A stretch of 59,961 bases of DNA, from NCBI GenBank assembly GCA_021776515.1, contig JAJFFS010000020.1:1-59961 (forward strand), written 5' to 3'. The DNA comes from Robiginitomaculum sp. (GTDB taxonomy: Bacteria; Pseudomonadota; Alphaproteobacteria; Caulobacterales; Maricaulaceae). The notes under the pieces are model-generated. The model was not told the DNA's origin, did not search any database, and worked only from the letters and a program-made list of their open reading frames with translations. This document shows positions 9,422-18,595 of the stretch, piece by piece (the stretch's first letter is position 1; every line of letters begins with the position of its first letter). A program made the position numbers and the translations under genes.

Positions 9422-10282
9422 ATGAATAATTTTACCACCCGCTTTGCCCCATCACCCTCAGGGCTTTTGCACAGGGGCCATGCCTTTAGTGCGCTATGCG
9501 CCTTTGAAGCCGCGCAAAAGGCCGGGGGCCGTTTCACCCTGCGCATTGAAGACATAGACACAACGCGTTGCAAGCCCGCGTTTGAACACGCCATACTGGA
9601 AGACCTGCACTGGCTGGGCCTCAGCTGGGAAGAGCCCGTGCGCCGCCAGAGCGAACATCTGGCTGACTATGCCAAAACCCTGGAACAATTACGCCAGATG
9701 GGCGTGCTGTACCGCTGTTTCCTGACCCGCCGCGAGGTCATGGCCGACATGGTGCGTGCTCCCCACGGTGCAGGTGAGGTTTATGCCGGTCCCGATACAC
9801 CCATGAGCACGGATGAAGAGGCGGAACGCCTGGCCAAAGGCGATGCCTTTGCCTGGCGGTTATCCTTGCGCGCGGCGCAAGAAATACTGGGCAAAAAATG
9901 GCATGACCTTGGTTTTACGGAAGAAACCGCCACCCATAACGGCAAACCGGCATGGATACGGGCGCACCCTGACCAGCTTGGTGATGTGGTGTTGGCCCGC
10001 AAAGACATTGCCACATCCTATCACCTTGCCGTCACCCATGACGACGCCGCGCAGGACATAACCCACATTATTCGCGGGCAGGACTTGCTGCAAAGCACCC
10101 ATGTTCATGTACTGCTACAGGCTTTGTTGAACCTGCCAACACCAATTTATCGCCACCACCGTCTCATCACAGATGATACTGGTAAGCGCCTCGCCACACG
10201 CGATCACGCCACCACATTACAAAGCCTGCGTGATGAGGGTATGAGCGCCGAAGATGTACGAAAAACCCTGTTGGTAAAATGA
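9422..10282 (+). CDS. gluQ: Glutamyl-Q tRNA(Asp) synthetase
   Basis: A 286-residue paralogue of glutamyl-tRNA synthetase lacking the anticodon-binding domain. It activates glutamate and attaches it to queuosine in the anticodon of tRNA(Asp). Visible features are TTRFAPSPSGLLHRGHAFSAL (HIGH-type motif as HRGH), the LRIEDIDTTR segment, and GKRLATRD in place of KMSKS. ATG at 9422 is chosen because the family starts just before TRFAPSP; a TTG at 9404 is in frame but has a ribosome-binding site only three bases away. The queuosine gene queF occurs about 9 kb away (19221-19685), consistent with queuosine use in this organism. Confidence 0.9.
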   Translation: MNNFTTRFAPSPSGLLHRGHAFSALCAFEAAQKAGGRFTLRIEDIDTTRCKPAFEHAILEDLHWLGLSWEEPVRRQSEHLADYAKTLEQLRQMGVLYRCFLTRREVMADMVRAPHGAGEVYAGPDTPMSTDEEAERLAKGDAFAWRLSLRAAQEILGKKWHDLGFTEETATHNGKPAWIRAHPDQLGDVVLARKDIATSYHLAVTHDDAAQDITHIIRGQDLLQSTHVHVLLQALLNLPTPIYRHHRLITDDTGKRLATRDHATTLQSLRDEGMSAEDVRKTLLVK

Positions 10283-10753
10283 GTATAATATCGGCAAAAT
10301 ACCGGGCGGGGATAAGCGCGCTTTATTAACGTTTTGTGTAGGGCCATTAAGGGACACCACGCCTGATTTGAGGGGCAATTATGGGTGCTTTTTATGCGAT
10401 AAGCCTGATTTATGGGGCGCGTGAGTATCAGTTAAGGGGCAGCACATGACCCTTGGGTGCGTACATGGGGATAAGTGGTGTTTATGCCCGCTTTCCCCCC
10501 TCTCTTTCGGGGAGAGGAAAGCGTTTCATGTTTACTGCCGCAGTATTTCTTTGTGCTTAAACATTTCAGGTTTATCCAACCCCAGGCGCTGGTCGGGTAT
10601 AGTTGTAGCTGGTTGGCATGATCCACCTTTGCGGTGAACAAAGGCGCTCACACATTTTTGGGAAAAGGATAAGGCAGCATCCCGCACTGCACAAAACACT
10701 CTGCTTTGGGTGCGTTTTCAGCCATAAGCCTGTGCTGATAAGGACCCAACGAA
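10283..10753. other. 471-base intergenic stretch without a supported gene
   Basis: No reading frame here has convincing codon use, ribosome-binding site or recognisable product. The only structure seen is a short inverted repeat at 10499-10517 (CCTCTC, seven-base loop, GAGAGG). The last 20 bases hold the AAGGA ribosome-binding site of the MFS gene. The region may contain the MFS promoter or an eroded gene. Confidence 0.5.
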
Positions 10754-12007
10754 ATGAACAGACAATATTTCCGCCATGCCGGTGTCATATTTTCCGCAAC
10801 CATGGGAACGGCTATCGGTATCACGTCGACCATTGTCGCCGTCCTTGGCCTTGTTCTTGTACCGATTGCCGATGAATTTGACCTGCCGCGTTCCAGTATA
10901 TCTCTGGTGTTTTTCATTCTGGCTATTTGCAGCGCCCTTATCTATCCGGTCATTGGGCATCTGGCTGATAAATATGGCGCCCGGATAGTAATCCTTGTCG
11001 GGCATTTGTTATTTGTAGCCGCGCTGTTTGCGGTTTCAAAGGCGCGCAATATCGGCGAATTTTATGCCGCCTTTGTCTTTATCGGCCTTAGTGGTTCCGT
11101 GCTTGGGCCTATTCTTTTTACCAAAATTATTGCCGGCTGGTTTGACCGTTATCGTGGTTTTTTCCTAGGGATCATAAGTGGCCTTGGCTATGGCATGGGC
11201 AGCACCCTCATGCCTATCTTTGCCGTCTTTGTGCTATCGGCCAGCGATTGGCGCACCACGTATCAAGCCATTGCTGTACTGGTTCTTGTTGTTGGTTTTC
11301 CTGCGCTTTATTTCTTTTTGCGCAATCCTCCTGAACCCTTGCCCAGAAAGACATATATGCGCGTCAAAGGGGTTTCGGGCTTTCCCGGGCTGACATTGAA
11401 CGAAGCCATAAAAACCCGGGCATTCTGGATGGTTTTGGTGGCTATTGCTGTTTGCTCTGGCACCATGTTAGCGGTTTTCACCCACATAATACCTATTTTG
11501 ATGGACCGGGGTTTGCCAATGATTGAGGCCACAACCGTGCTTTCTGTCTTTGCGCTTTTCACCGTATTTGGACAAATTGGAACCGGGTTTTTACTGGATA
11601 TTTTCCGCCGTCCCAATTTGATTGCACCGTTCTTTTTTATTCCGGTTTTTGGCCTACCTTTGTTGATGATGTCTTCCAGTACACCATTATTGTTGCTGGC
11701 CGGTGCGCTGATGGGGCTTGGCATGGGGACCGAGTTCGGGCTGTTGCCATTTTGCCTGTCGCGGTATTTTGGTTTGAAGGCTTATGGTAAAATATCCGGC
11801 CTTGTTTATGGCATTATTGCCCTGACCAACGGATTTTTCCCGGTTCTGATGGATGTCGGATTTGACATGACCGGCAGTTACCAAAGCGCCATAAATTTGA
11901 TTATTGGCATTATGGTTCTGGGGACATTGTTGATCGCATTCCTGCCCAGTTTTGCCCGCCTTTCAAAGCTCTATATGGAACCTGAGCAAACAGCCAAAAA
12001 CGCCTGA
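10754..12007 (+). CDS. Major facilitator superfamily transporter
   Basis: A 417-residue protein with about 12 hydrophobic segments. Loop 2-3 carries GHLADKYGARIVI, a form of the MFS signature GxLaDkxGrkxv, and a second copy is suggested at GTGFLLDIFRRPNLI in the second half. Segment 5 has GISGLGYGMGSTLMP. The layout resembles oxalate/formate-antiporter-like or monocarboxylate-type MFS members, but the substrate cannot be inferred. An AAGGA ribosome-binding site lies nine bases before the ATG. It precedes the RND operon but is separated from it by 194 bases containing a palindromic operator, so it is probably a separate transcript. Confidence 0.85.
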   Translation: MNRQYFRHAGVIFSATMGTAIGITSTIVAVLGLVLVPIADEFDLPRSSISLVFFILAICSALIYPVIGHLADKYGARIVILVGHLLFVAALFAVSKARNIGEFYAAFVFIGLSGSVLGPILFTKIIAGWFDRYRGFFLGIISGLGYGMGSTLMPIFAVFVLSASDWRTTYQAIAVLVLVVGFPALYFFLRNPPEPLPRKTYMRVKGVSGFPGLTLNEAIKTRAFWMVLVAIAVCSGTMLAVFTHIIPILMDRGLPMIEATTVLSVFALFTVFGQIGTGFLLDIFRRPNLIAPFFFIPVFGLPLLMMSSSTPLLLLAGALMGLGMGTEFGLLPFCLSRYFGLKAYGKISGLVYGIIALTNGFFPVLMDVGFDMTGSYQSAINLIIGIMVLGTLLIAFLPSFARLSKLYMEPEQTAKNA

Positions 12008-12048
12008 ACAATTTATATGCTCAGCATTTATGCATAGCTGATATACTA

Positions 12049-12071
12049 AAAAGTGAACAATGTTCACTTTT
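12049..12071. promoter_or_regulatory. Perfect 10+3+10 palindrome, TetR-type operator candidate
   Basis: AAAAGTGAAC and GTTCACTTTT are exact inverted repeats separated by AAT. The TGAAC-N3-GTTCA core and its place 131 bases before an RND efflux operon are typical of operators bound by TetR/AcrR-family repressors of efflux pumps. No TetR-family gene is in this window, so the regulator would be encoded elsewhere. Confidence 0.7.
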
Positions 12072-12201
12072 CAAACAAACTATTAGTTCCTATATCATTT
12101 TCAAACAAAACAGCGTAAACGGTTTTCGTGGAAATTCCTGATACGCCAAACAAGCCGAATAGATTAAATCGGCCAAAAAGAGAATAGAAAGAACAGCGCC
12201 C

Positions 12202-13329
12202 ATGATTAACGTCCGCGCATTCGTTTATACAGGTCTGGCCCTGTTTGCCAGCCTCTTGCTAGGTGCCGTGTTTTTAAGCGCCCAGGCAGACGATGAGATC
12301 TATGATGCGCCGCCCATCGGGGTTGTTGTGCAAAGAATAGTGCTTGAGCAAAGCACGCACATTACTACAGACTATGCCGGTATGATCAGCGCACGGCGCA
12401 CCAGCGCCCTGGGCTTTGAGCGCGGTGGCCTTGTGGTGGAGATGCTTGTTGATCTTGGTCATCACGTTAAAAAGGGCGATGTTCTGGCGCGGCTGGACAC
12501 CCGGGCGCAGCGTGCTGATCTGGCTGCGGCAAAAGCCGGTGTTCGACAGGTTGAGGCACAAAGACAGATCGCCGCATCCACATTGAAACGGCAAAAAGCC
12601 TTGCTTGCAAAGGGCCATATCTCGGCGCAACGCCTGGAAGAAGTTGATGCTAATTTATTAGCCGCCGAAGCCGCCAAACATGTTGCCGAAGCGCAGGTTC
12701 AAACCTTGCAAGCGCGACTGGCGCTATCCAGTATTGTTGCCCCTTATGATGGGATTATTGCCGAGCGTTATATTGATGAAGGCGCCATTGCTGCGCCCGG
12801 AGCCATGGCGCTATCACTAGTTGAAGGTGGTGCACTGGAGGTACGTGTTGGTCTGCCTGCATCACGCCTGCCTGGCATGAAAATAGGCATAAATTTTAAT
12901 TTTACGGCTGCTGACACACACTTTGAGGCACGGCTTCGCGGACTGAATGGCACGGTTGACCGCGCCACCCAAACCGTTGGTGCCGTTTTCGATGTGTCCC
13001 CGGATCAGAAAAATCTGGTTCCCGGACAAACGGCAAGACTGACGTTAAACGTGCCGCTGGAGCAATCAGGTTTTTGGGTACCATTAAGTGCCTTGCGCGA
13101 AGACCGCCGTGGTCTTTGGTCGCTCTTTGCGCTGGACCGCGACCCCGAAAATGCGGGCCGCTATATCCTTACCCCGCGTCTGGTTGAGGTTCTCTTTGCT
13201 GGTGCTGAGCGTGTCTATGTGCGTGGTCCTGTAAAAGACGGCATATTAATTCTGGTCGGCGGCAATCAGAGCGTTAGCGTCGGAATGCCGGTCACCCCCA
13301 CGAAAACCATTGTATCCGACCAACCATGA
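12202..13329 (+). CDS. RND efflux pump periplasmic adaptor (membrane fusion protein)
   Basis: A 375-residue protein with an N-terminal membrane anchor or signal (residues about 8-30, ALFASLLLGAVFLSAQA). The order of parts is that of HlyD/AcrA-type adaptors: a lipoyl half (LGFERGGLVVEMLVDLGHHVKKGDVLARLD), a helical hairpin (residues about 95-165, rich in Ala and Gln), the second lipoyl half (IVAPYDGIIAERYIDEGA), then a beta-barrel domain. It connects the inner-membrane pump to an outer-membrane channel. Its stop overlaps the pump gene by four bases (ATGA). No outer-membrane factor gene is next to it. Confidence 0.9.
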   Translation: MINVRAFVYTGLALFASLLLGAVFLSAQADDEIYDAPPIGVVVQRIVLEQSTHITTDYAGMISARRTSALGFERGGLVVEMLVDLGHHVKKGDVLARLDTRAQRADLAAAKAGVRQVEAQRQIAASTLKRQKALLAKGHISAQRLEEVDANLLAAEAAKHVAEAQVQTLQARLALSSIVAPYDGIIAERYIDEGAIAAPGAMALSLVEGGALEVRVGLPASRLPGMKIGINFNFTAADTHFEARLRGLNGTVDRATQTVGAVFDVSPDQKNLVPGQTARLTLNVPLEQSGFWVPLSALREDRRGLWSLFALDRDPENAGRYILTPRLVEVLFAGAERVYVRGPVKDGILILVGGNQSVSVGMPVTPTKTIVSDQP

Positions 13330-16300
13330 GCAAGCTGTTTTACGATAATCCGCGTCTGGCTATCCTGACGGTTTTTCTGGTGCTTGCCGCCGGGATCGGT
13401 GCTTTGACAACCCTTGGGCGTCAGGAAGACCCGTCATTATCAGAACGGTTTGCCGTGCTGGTCACCGCCTTTCCGGGTGCCTCCGCAGAACGCACCGAGG
13501 CATTGATTACCGAGCCACTGGAACGCTCTTTGCAGGAATTGGTCGAGATCAAAAAACTGAACTCGACCAGTCGCAATGGCCTCTCTGTTATTTCGATCGA
13601 ACTGAAAGAACGGTTTCGCGGCGAAAAGGTAGAGCCGGCCTGGACCCTGGTGCGCGAACAAATCAACAAGGCCAAATTGTTCCTGCCGCCGGGTTCTGCT
13701 GAGCCGGATTTACGACGCCAGCATATCGGGGCAGACACCATTATTGTTGCGTTTTCGGTGGATGAGGAAAGCATGGATGCCATGCCAATTCTCTCTCGCC
13801 TTGCCCGCGATCTGGAACAACAGTTTCAGATCATGTCCGGCACAGAGGAAACCAAGGTTTTTGGTGCTGTAGAAGAAGAAATACGGGTTGAGGCCGACCA
13901 TGACATGCTGTCGGCACTGGGTCTTGATACGGCGGCGCTTTCGCGCCTGATCGCAACAGCAGATGCCAAAACCCCGGCAGGGCGGGTACGCAGCGCCGGG
14001 CGCAACCTCTCTGTTGAAATCGCTGGCGAGTTTGATGGTGTTTCACGCATACGCGCCACGCCTGTGCGCACCGGCAAAGATGGTAGCGTTACCCGCGTTG
14101 GTGATATTGCCCTGGTGACCAAAAGCATCCGCACGCCAGAGGAGGCGCGCGCCTTTCGTGATGGCAAGCGTGTGGTCATGGTATCTGCCTATGCCACCCC
14201 CAATCAGCGGGTAGATATTTGGGCCAAAGGGGCCAATGCCATCGTGCAAGATACCCGCGCAGAATTACCGCCCGGCATCAATCTTGAGGTGGTGTTCGAG
14301 CAAGAACACTACGTCGCCAAACGGCTGGTCGGCCTGTCGCGCAATCTATTGCTCTCTGCGCTTATCGTTTTTATCATCAGCTTCTTGGCTATGGGCTGGC
14401 GGGCGGCGCTGATCGTCGGCACCGCCCTACCCTTGACCGTGATGATGTTAATGGCGCTGTTTAAATTTACCGGCGCGCCCCTGCACCAGATGTCAGTGAC
14501 CGGCATTGTTATCGCGCTGGGGCTTCTTATCGATACCGCTATTGTGATGGTGGACGAGTACGAGTTGATCCGCAGGCGCGGCGCCGGACCACAAGAAGCC
14601 ATCACCAAAGCATCACAACATTTGTTTGCGCCTTTGCTGGCCTCAACGCTGACCACCATGCTTGCCTTTGCCCCCATAGCCTTAATGCCGGGCGGGGCTG
14701 GTGAGTTTATCGGCATGATGGGGGTTTCAGTGATCTTCGCCGTTGGCTCGTCATTTGCGTTGGCCATGACCCTGATACCCGCCTTTGCCGCCTGGTTTGA
14801 CTATGAGCCTGACCCGGATGCACCGCGCCGTTTCTGGCGTTCTGGGTTTTCATCCCCAATGCTTTCCCATGGCTATCGCCAGGTTCTTGATTTTATTATC
14901 AGACATCCCTGGAGCGGTATTTTTGCCGGTGCCATTGTGCCCATGGTCGGTTTTGTGGCCGTGAGCACTTTGCCCATGCAATTTTTCCCGCCGGTGGACA
15001 GGGACATGTTTCAGCTACAACTGGTCATGGCACCGGGCAGCTCGATTGATCTGACCACCCGGCGCGCCGAGCAGGTTCGCCAACTGATAATCAAGGAACC
15101 TGACATAATAAGTGTCAGCTGGGTTATCGGCAGTGCCGCGCCCAAGGTTTATTACAATGTCTTCTCCGCCGGTGCCGTCAGCCCGGACCGGGCCACCGGC
15201 TTTGTCAGCACAACATCGCCCGCCGCCACCCGAAAAGCGGTGATGAACATACAGCAAAAGGCCCGCGCTGCCTTTCCGGATGCCCGTGTTCTGGCTTTAC
15301 CGTTTGAACAGGGACCACCCAATGAGGCACCGATTGAACTAACCGTTACCGGCCCGAACTTTGATATGCTGGATAAAATCGGGGCACAATTACGCGCTAT
15401 TCTCGCCCGCACCCCCGGCGTTACCTACACTGCCGCAGGCTTGCAAATGGGTGAACCTGTGGCCCGGATAAATGCCGATGAGGCGGCAACGCGCCGCACC
15501 GGCCTGGCGCTGACAGAACTGGCAAAACAAATCAATGATGCCTTTGAGGGGGTCACTGGCGGCAGCGTGCAGGAAGGCGTGGAGCGCATCCCCGTGCGGG
15601 TTATTGCCAGTGACACAAGGCGCAGCACACTGGCCAATGCCGGAACGTTGTTGTTGCCATCAACGCGCCAGCAAGGCGCCCTTGGCACGCCCGCCGATGC
15701 CCTGGGCGACGTGACACTGGTACCCAAAATATCGGTCATCAAGCGCTTTAACGGGCGTCGTATCAACAAGGTCAGTGCCTTTTTGGAGCCTTATCTTTTG
15801 CCCGATACCGTGCAGCAGAGTTTTGATAAACGCCTGGCACAAAGTGGCTTTATCATGCCTGATGGCTATCGCCTTACCATTGGCGGTGCGGCTGAAGAAC
15901 GTAATAATGCCCTGGGCGATTTGCTATCCTCTGCCTTGCCGCTTCTCATCCTGATTGTTGGTGCGGTGGTGCTGGCATTTAACTCGTTCTCTTATGCGGG
16001 CATTGTCGGTCTTAATGGTTTACTCTCTGTCGGACTGGCGCTGTTTGGCGTCTGGTTTTTTGGCCAGACCATGGGCTTTATGGCCATTGTCGGGGTGATG
16101 GGCCTTGTCGGGCTGGCGATTAATGGCACCATCGTGGTGCTTTCCGCCCTCAAAGCCAACGAGGAAGCCAAGGCAGGCAATGCGGTTGAGACCCGCGAAA
16201 CCGTGGTGGATGCCACGCGCCATATCATTGCCACCACCCTGACCACCATTGGCGGGTTTATTCCGCTACTGGCCTTTGGCGACAGCTTTTGGGGGCCGCT

Positions 16301-16496
16301 GGCCACCGCTATTGCCGGCGGTGTGGCGGGCTCGGCTGTATTGGCGCTCATCACTGCGCCAGCCGCCTTTGTGCTATTGTCACGGGCACGCCACAAACGC
16401 AAAGCCCGGCTAGCCGCTTTGCACGCCCACAAGAAAGCCGCCATTGCCAAAATGCGGGGCAAATTGAAAGCCGCCCATGAAAAGGGCCGGAGTTGA
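13326..16496 (+). CDS. RND-family efflux permease (AcrB-like)
   Basis: A 1056-residue inner-membrane transporter of normal length for the HAE-RND family. It begins just before the first transmembrane helix (LAILTVFLVLAAGIGAL) and has two repeats of six helices with two large periplasmic loops. The segment VTGIVIALGLLIDTAIVMVDEYE in helix 4 includes the conserved acidic proton-relay position (usually two Asp in AcrB; here LLIDTAIVMVDE). A second-half counterpart is IVGVMGLVGLAINGTIVVL. It is translationally coupled to the adaptor gene and lies behind the palindrome at 12049. The substrates are unknown. The C-terminus is unusually basic (rich in Arg, Lys, His). Confidence 0.92.
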   Translation: MSKLFYDNPRLAILTVFLVLAAGIGALTTLGRQEDPSLSERFAVLVTAFPGASAERTEALITEPLERSLQELVEIKKLNSTSRNGLSVISIELKERFRGEKVEPAWTLVREQINKAKLFLPPGSAEPDLRRQHIGADTIIVAFSVDEESMDAMPILSRLARDLEQQFQIMSGTEETKVFGAVEEEIRVEADHDMLSALGLDTAALSRLIATADAKTPAGRVRSAGRNLSVEIAGEFDGVSRIRATPVRTGKDGSVTRVGDIALVTKSIRTPEEARAFRDGKRVVMVSAYATPNQRVDIWAKGANAIVQDTRAELPPGINLEVVFEQEHYVAKRLVGLSRNLLLSALIVFIISFLAMGWRAALIVGTALPLTVMMLMALFKFTGAPLHQMSVTGIVIALGLLIDTAIVMVDEYELIRRRGAGPQEAITKASQHLFAPLLASTLTTMLAFAPIALMPGGAGEFIGMMGVSVIFAVGSSFALAMTLIPAFAAWFDYEPDPDAPRRFWRSGFSSPMLSHGYRQVLDFIIRHPWSGIFAGAIVPMVGFVAVSTLPMQFFPPVDRDMFQLQLVMAPGSSIDLTTRRAEQVRQLIIKEPDIISVSWVIGSAAPKVYYNVFSAGAVSPDRATGFVSTTSPAATRKAVMNIQQKARAAFPDARVLALPFEQGPPNEAPIELTVTGPNFDMLDKIGAQLRAILARTPGVTYTAAGLQMGEPVARINADEAATRRTGLALTELAKQINDAFEGVTGGSVQEGVERIPVRVIASDTRRSTLANAGTLLLPSTRQQGALGTPADALGDVTLVPKISVIKRFNGRRINKVSAFLEPYLLPDTVQQSFDKRLAQSGFIMPDGYRLTIGGAAEERNNALGDLLSSALPLLILIVGAVVLAFNSFSYAGIVGLNGLLSVGLALFGVWFFGQTMGFMAIVGVMGLVGLAINGTIVVLSALKANEEAKAGNAVETRETVVDATRHIIATTLTTIGGFIPLLAFGDSFWGPLATAIAGGVAGSAVLALITAPAAFVLLSRARHKRKARLAALHAHKKAAIAKMRGKLKAAHEKGRS

Positions 16497-16614
16497 AGCC
16501 AAGGTTGGGGAGCGCCACTCATCGCGTTTTCAAACTTTTGTGAACACGGGTATGGTGAAAAATATGAAGAACGTACCTATATGGGATAAGAGTTAAACTC
16601 AGAAGGAGAAAACC

Positions 16615-17424
16615 ATGGCGCACCTTGTTGATGTTTCCAACGATACAGGTTCCAGTTCGGTCTGGTCGCAGCTGCGGATTGAAGCCGCGACAGTTACCGC
16701 CGGAGAACCCATTCTGGCGTCCATGCTGCACGCGGTCATTCTCAACCATGACCATCTGGAAGATGCCTTAAGTTATATACTTGCCTCAAAAATTGGCGGC
16801 GAGAACATGCATGTTATGCAGGTGCGCGAGATTTGCGATGAAGCGTTAAGCGCTAATCCTGAAATTATTACCAAGGTAGAGGCTGATGCCCTGGCGGTTC
16901 TGGAACGCGACCCGGCCTGCAAGGGCTTTTTGCAACCATTTTTGTTTTATAAGGGCTTTTTGGCCCTGCAAGCACAGCGCATCTCTCATCAATTATGGAA
17001 CGATGAACGCCAAACGCTGGCACTATATATGCAAAGTCGTGTATCCGAGCTGTTTGCCATTGATATTCACCCGGCCACCCGTATCGGATCCGGTGTTATG
17101 ATGGATCATGCCACGGGTATTGTCATTGGCGAAACCGCGCAGATCGGTAATGATGTATCCATTATGCAGGATGTAACACTGGGCGGCACCGGATCGCACC
17201 GGGGCGATCGCCACCCCAAAATTATGGATGGTGTGCTGGTTGGTGCCGGGGCCAAGGTGCTGGGCAATATCACGGTTGGTGACCATGCACGCATTGCCGC
17301 GTGCTCGGTGGTGTTAAAAGATGTGCCGCCGCGCTGCACCGTGGCCGGTATCCCGGCTAAACCTGTGGGCGATTGCTGCCCTGAGCCGGCCAAAAGCATG
17401 AACCATATGCTGGAAGAGGATTGA
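16615..17424 (+). CDS. cysE: Serine O-acetyltransferase
   Basis: A 269-residue enzyme that makes O-acetylserine, the carbon skeleton for cysteine, from serine and acetyl-CoA. The N-terminal helical domain (SSVWSQLRIEAATVTAGEPIL) is followed by the left-handed beta-helix of hexapeptide repeats with IDIHPATRIGSGVMMDHATG (catalytic His and Asp region), IGETAQIGNDVSIMQDVTLGG and the AGAKVLGNITVGDHARIAA rungs. A strong AGAAGGAG ribosome-binding site precedes the ATG. It is followed by the DUF3126 gene 80 bases downstream, a pairing familiar from alphaproteobacteria. Confidence 0.93.
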   Translation: MAHLVDVSNDTGSSSVWSQLRIEAATVTAGEPILASMLHAVILNHDHLEDALSYILASKIGGENMHVMQVREICDEALSANPEIITKVEADALAVLERDPACKGFLQPFLFYKGFLALQAQRISHQLWNDERQTLALYMQSRVSELFAIDIHPATRIGSGVMMDHATGIVIGETAQIGNDVSIMQDVTLGGTGSHRGDRHPKIMDGVLVGAGAKVLGNITVGDHARIAACSVVLKDVPPRCTVAGIPAKPVGDCCPEPAKSMNHMLEED

Positions 17425-17504
17425 AGCGCCGCACCGCTGGTATTATCGTGAACTATCTATATTGAACTGTGCATATCAGGACACATCAGGCGCTGGAGAG
17501 ACCC

Positions 17505-17720
17505 ATGACCAATGAAGAAATTACCCGTTTGCAAGACTATCTGTGCAAAAAGCTAAACCCGAATATCACCTTGCGCAAACGCGCACGACAAGATGATTCT
17601 GTCGAGGTTTATATTGGCGATGAATTTACCGCCCTTTTGTTCAAGGATGACGAAGACCCGTCTGATATTTCCTATAATCTCGACATGGCTATTCTGGCAA
17701 TGGATCTGGACGAAGCGTAA
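17505..17720 (+). CDS. DUF3126 family protein
   Basis: A 71-residue protein starting MTNEEITRLQDYLCKKLNP, with an internal EVYIGDEFTALLFKDDED and a C-terminal ISYNLDMAILAMDLDE. This matches the short DUF3126 family, found mostly in alphaproteobacteria and commonly just after cysE. GGAGAG precedes the ATG at 17505, which is better supported than an in-frame start at 17469. Its function is unknown. The location suggests cotranscription with cysE. Confidence 0.8.
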   Translation: MTNEEITRLQDYLCKKLNPNITLRKRARQDDSVEVYIGDEFTALLFKDDEDPSDISYNLDMAILAMDLDEA

Positions 17721-17765
17721 ACTCATCAGCAGTATTTTCCTTTAGCGCCATTCCGCCCTTTGAGA

Positions 17766-17825
17766 CGCGCTATGCGCGCACCTCAGGATGAGGGCGCCCT
17801 CGTAGTATGGAGGGCCATCAACTGA
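17766..17825. terminator. Palindrome-rich gap between convergent genes, possible bidirectional terminator
   Basis: Between the DUF3126 gene and the leftward hemerythrin gene there is a perfect 12-base palindrome GAGGGCGCCCTC at 17790-17801, followed at 17810 by GGAGGGC, which can pair alternatively with the same GCCCTC. A GCGC-TAT-GCGC repeat lies just before. No run of T follows, so a simple intrinsic terminator is not proven. Confidence 0.35.
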
Positions 17826-17856
17826 GCCGGCGCAAGCTGACTAAACACAGGCCGCC

Positions 17857-18474
17857 CTAGCGCAAAACCAATTGCGCGAGCTGTTTAGCCTTAACCAATG
17901 TCATGTTCTTGAATGGATCCAGTATTTCCTGAATACGCTGCGCTTCTTCTCCATCCTGATTAAGCAAAAGGTCGCAACGCTTTAACAGGTCCGCATTACA
18001 CGCTGAAAGTTCCATAGAAATTTTCTTGTTACCTTCTTTCTCATCACTGTATTGCACCAGATTACCCGCAAACTGGTTATTTTCAAGATATTTGGCATAA
18101 TCCATATCGATATTGAGAATGTGGTCTGAAAGCCAGTTATTCAAAAACAGCATAAGCTTTTTGGTATCCACACTTTCTGGTTCAGCCAGATAAACGCGGT
18201 ATAAAGCATAAACGGTTTGTTCAAGGTTTCGATGCTGGACCTTGTGCTTCTCAAGCCCCGGATATTCATAGCGCTTCATTAACTGCTCTTCACGAGCAAA
18301 ATGATCTTCCGTATACTGGATTAGATTCTCAATAGCTTTGCCGATTTTTTTTGAGTTGAAATTTTTCCCAGTTTCCTGGTCAATTTTCCGGATCATATCA
18401 AACAAATTTCGATGATCTTTATCAATCATGCGCACGCCTATGTTATAGGCCTTGATCCATGTAATGGTCGTCAT
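17857..18474 (-). CDS. Bacteriohemerythrin, copy 2 of a tandem pair
   Basis: A 205-residue O2-binding diiron protein. All seven iron ligands expected of hemerythrin are present: H21, H58, E62, H77, H81, H118 and D123 (context DKDHRNLF, EDHFAREEQ, EKHKVQHRNL, SDHILNIDMDY). The four-helix domain ends near residue 130; a further roughly 75-residue segment (ELSACNADLLKRCDLLLN to the end) is predicted helical and is shared with the upstream paralogue. Such proteins deliver or sense oxygen. It lies 121 bases after the first copy in the same direction. Confidence 0.88.
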   Translation of the reverse strand: MTTITWIKAYNIGVRMIDKDHRNLFDMIRKIDQETGKNFNSKKIGKAIENLIQYTEDHFAREEQLMKRYEYPGLEKHKVQHRNLEQTVYALYRVYLAEPESVDTKKLMLFLNNWLSDHILNIDMDYAKYLENNQFAGNLVQYSDEKEGNKKISMELSACNADLLKRCDLLLNQDGEEAQRIQEILDPFKNMTLVKAKQLAQLVLR

Positions 18475-18595
18475 ATTATCCCCATCCGCAGTACAGAATC
18501 GTCCCCTGATTCGGCAGTGCGCTCGTTAATGTTTACCATAATTTTTGTATGGTTGTCCAACCACCACGATACTAAGTTTATGTCAAATTTTCTGT

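Noticed and set aside
10432-10641. Short minus-strand frame containing SSPRKRGG
   Set aside because: No start signal or family; the Arg/Pro-rich stretch comes from a hairpin in the intergenic region.
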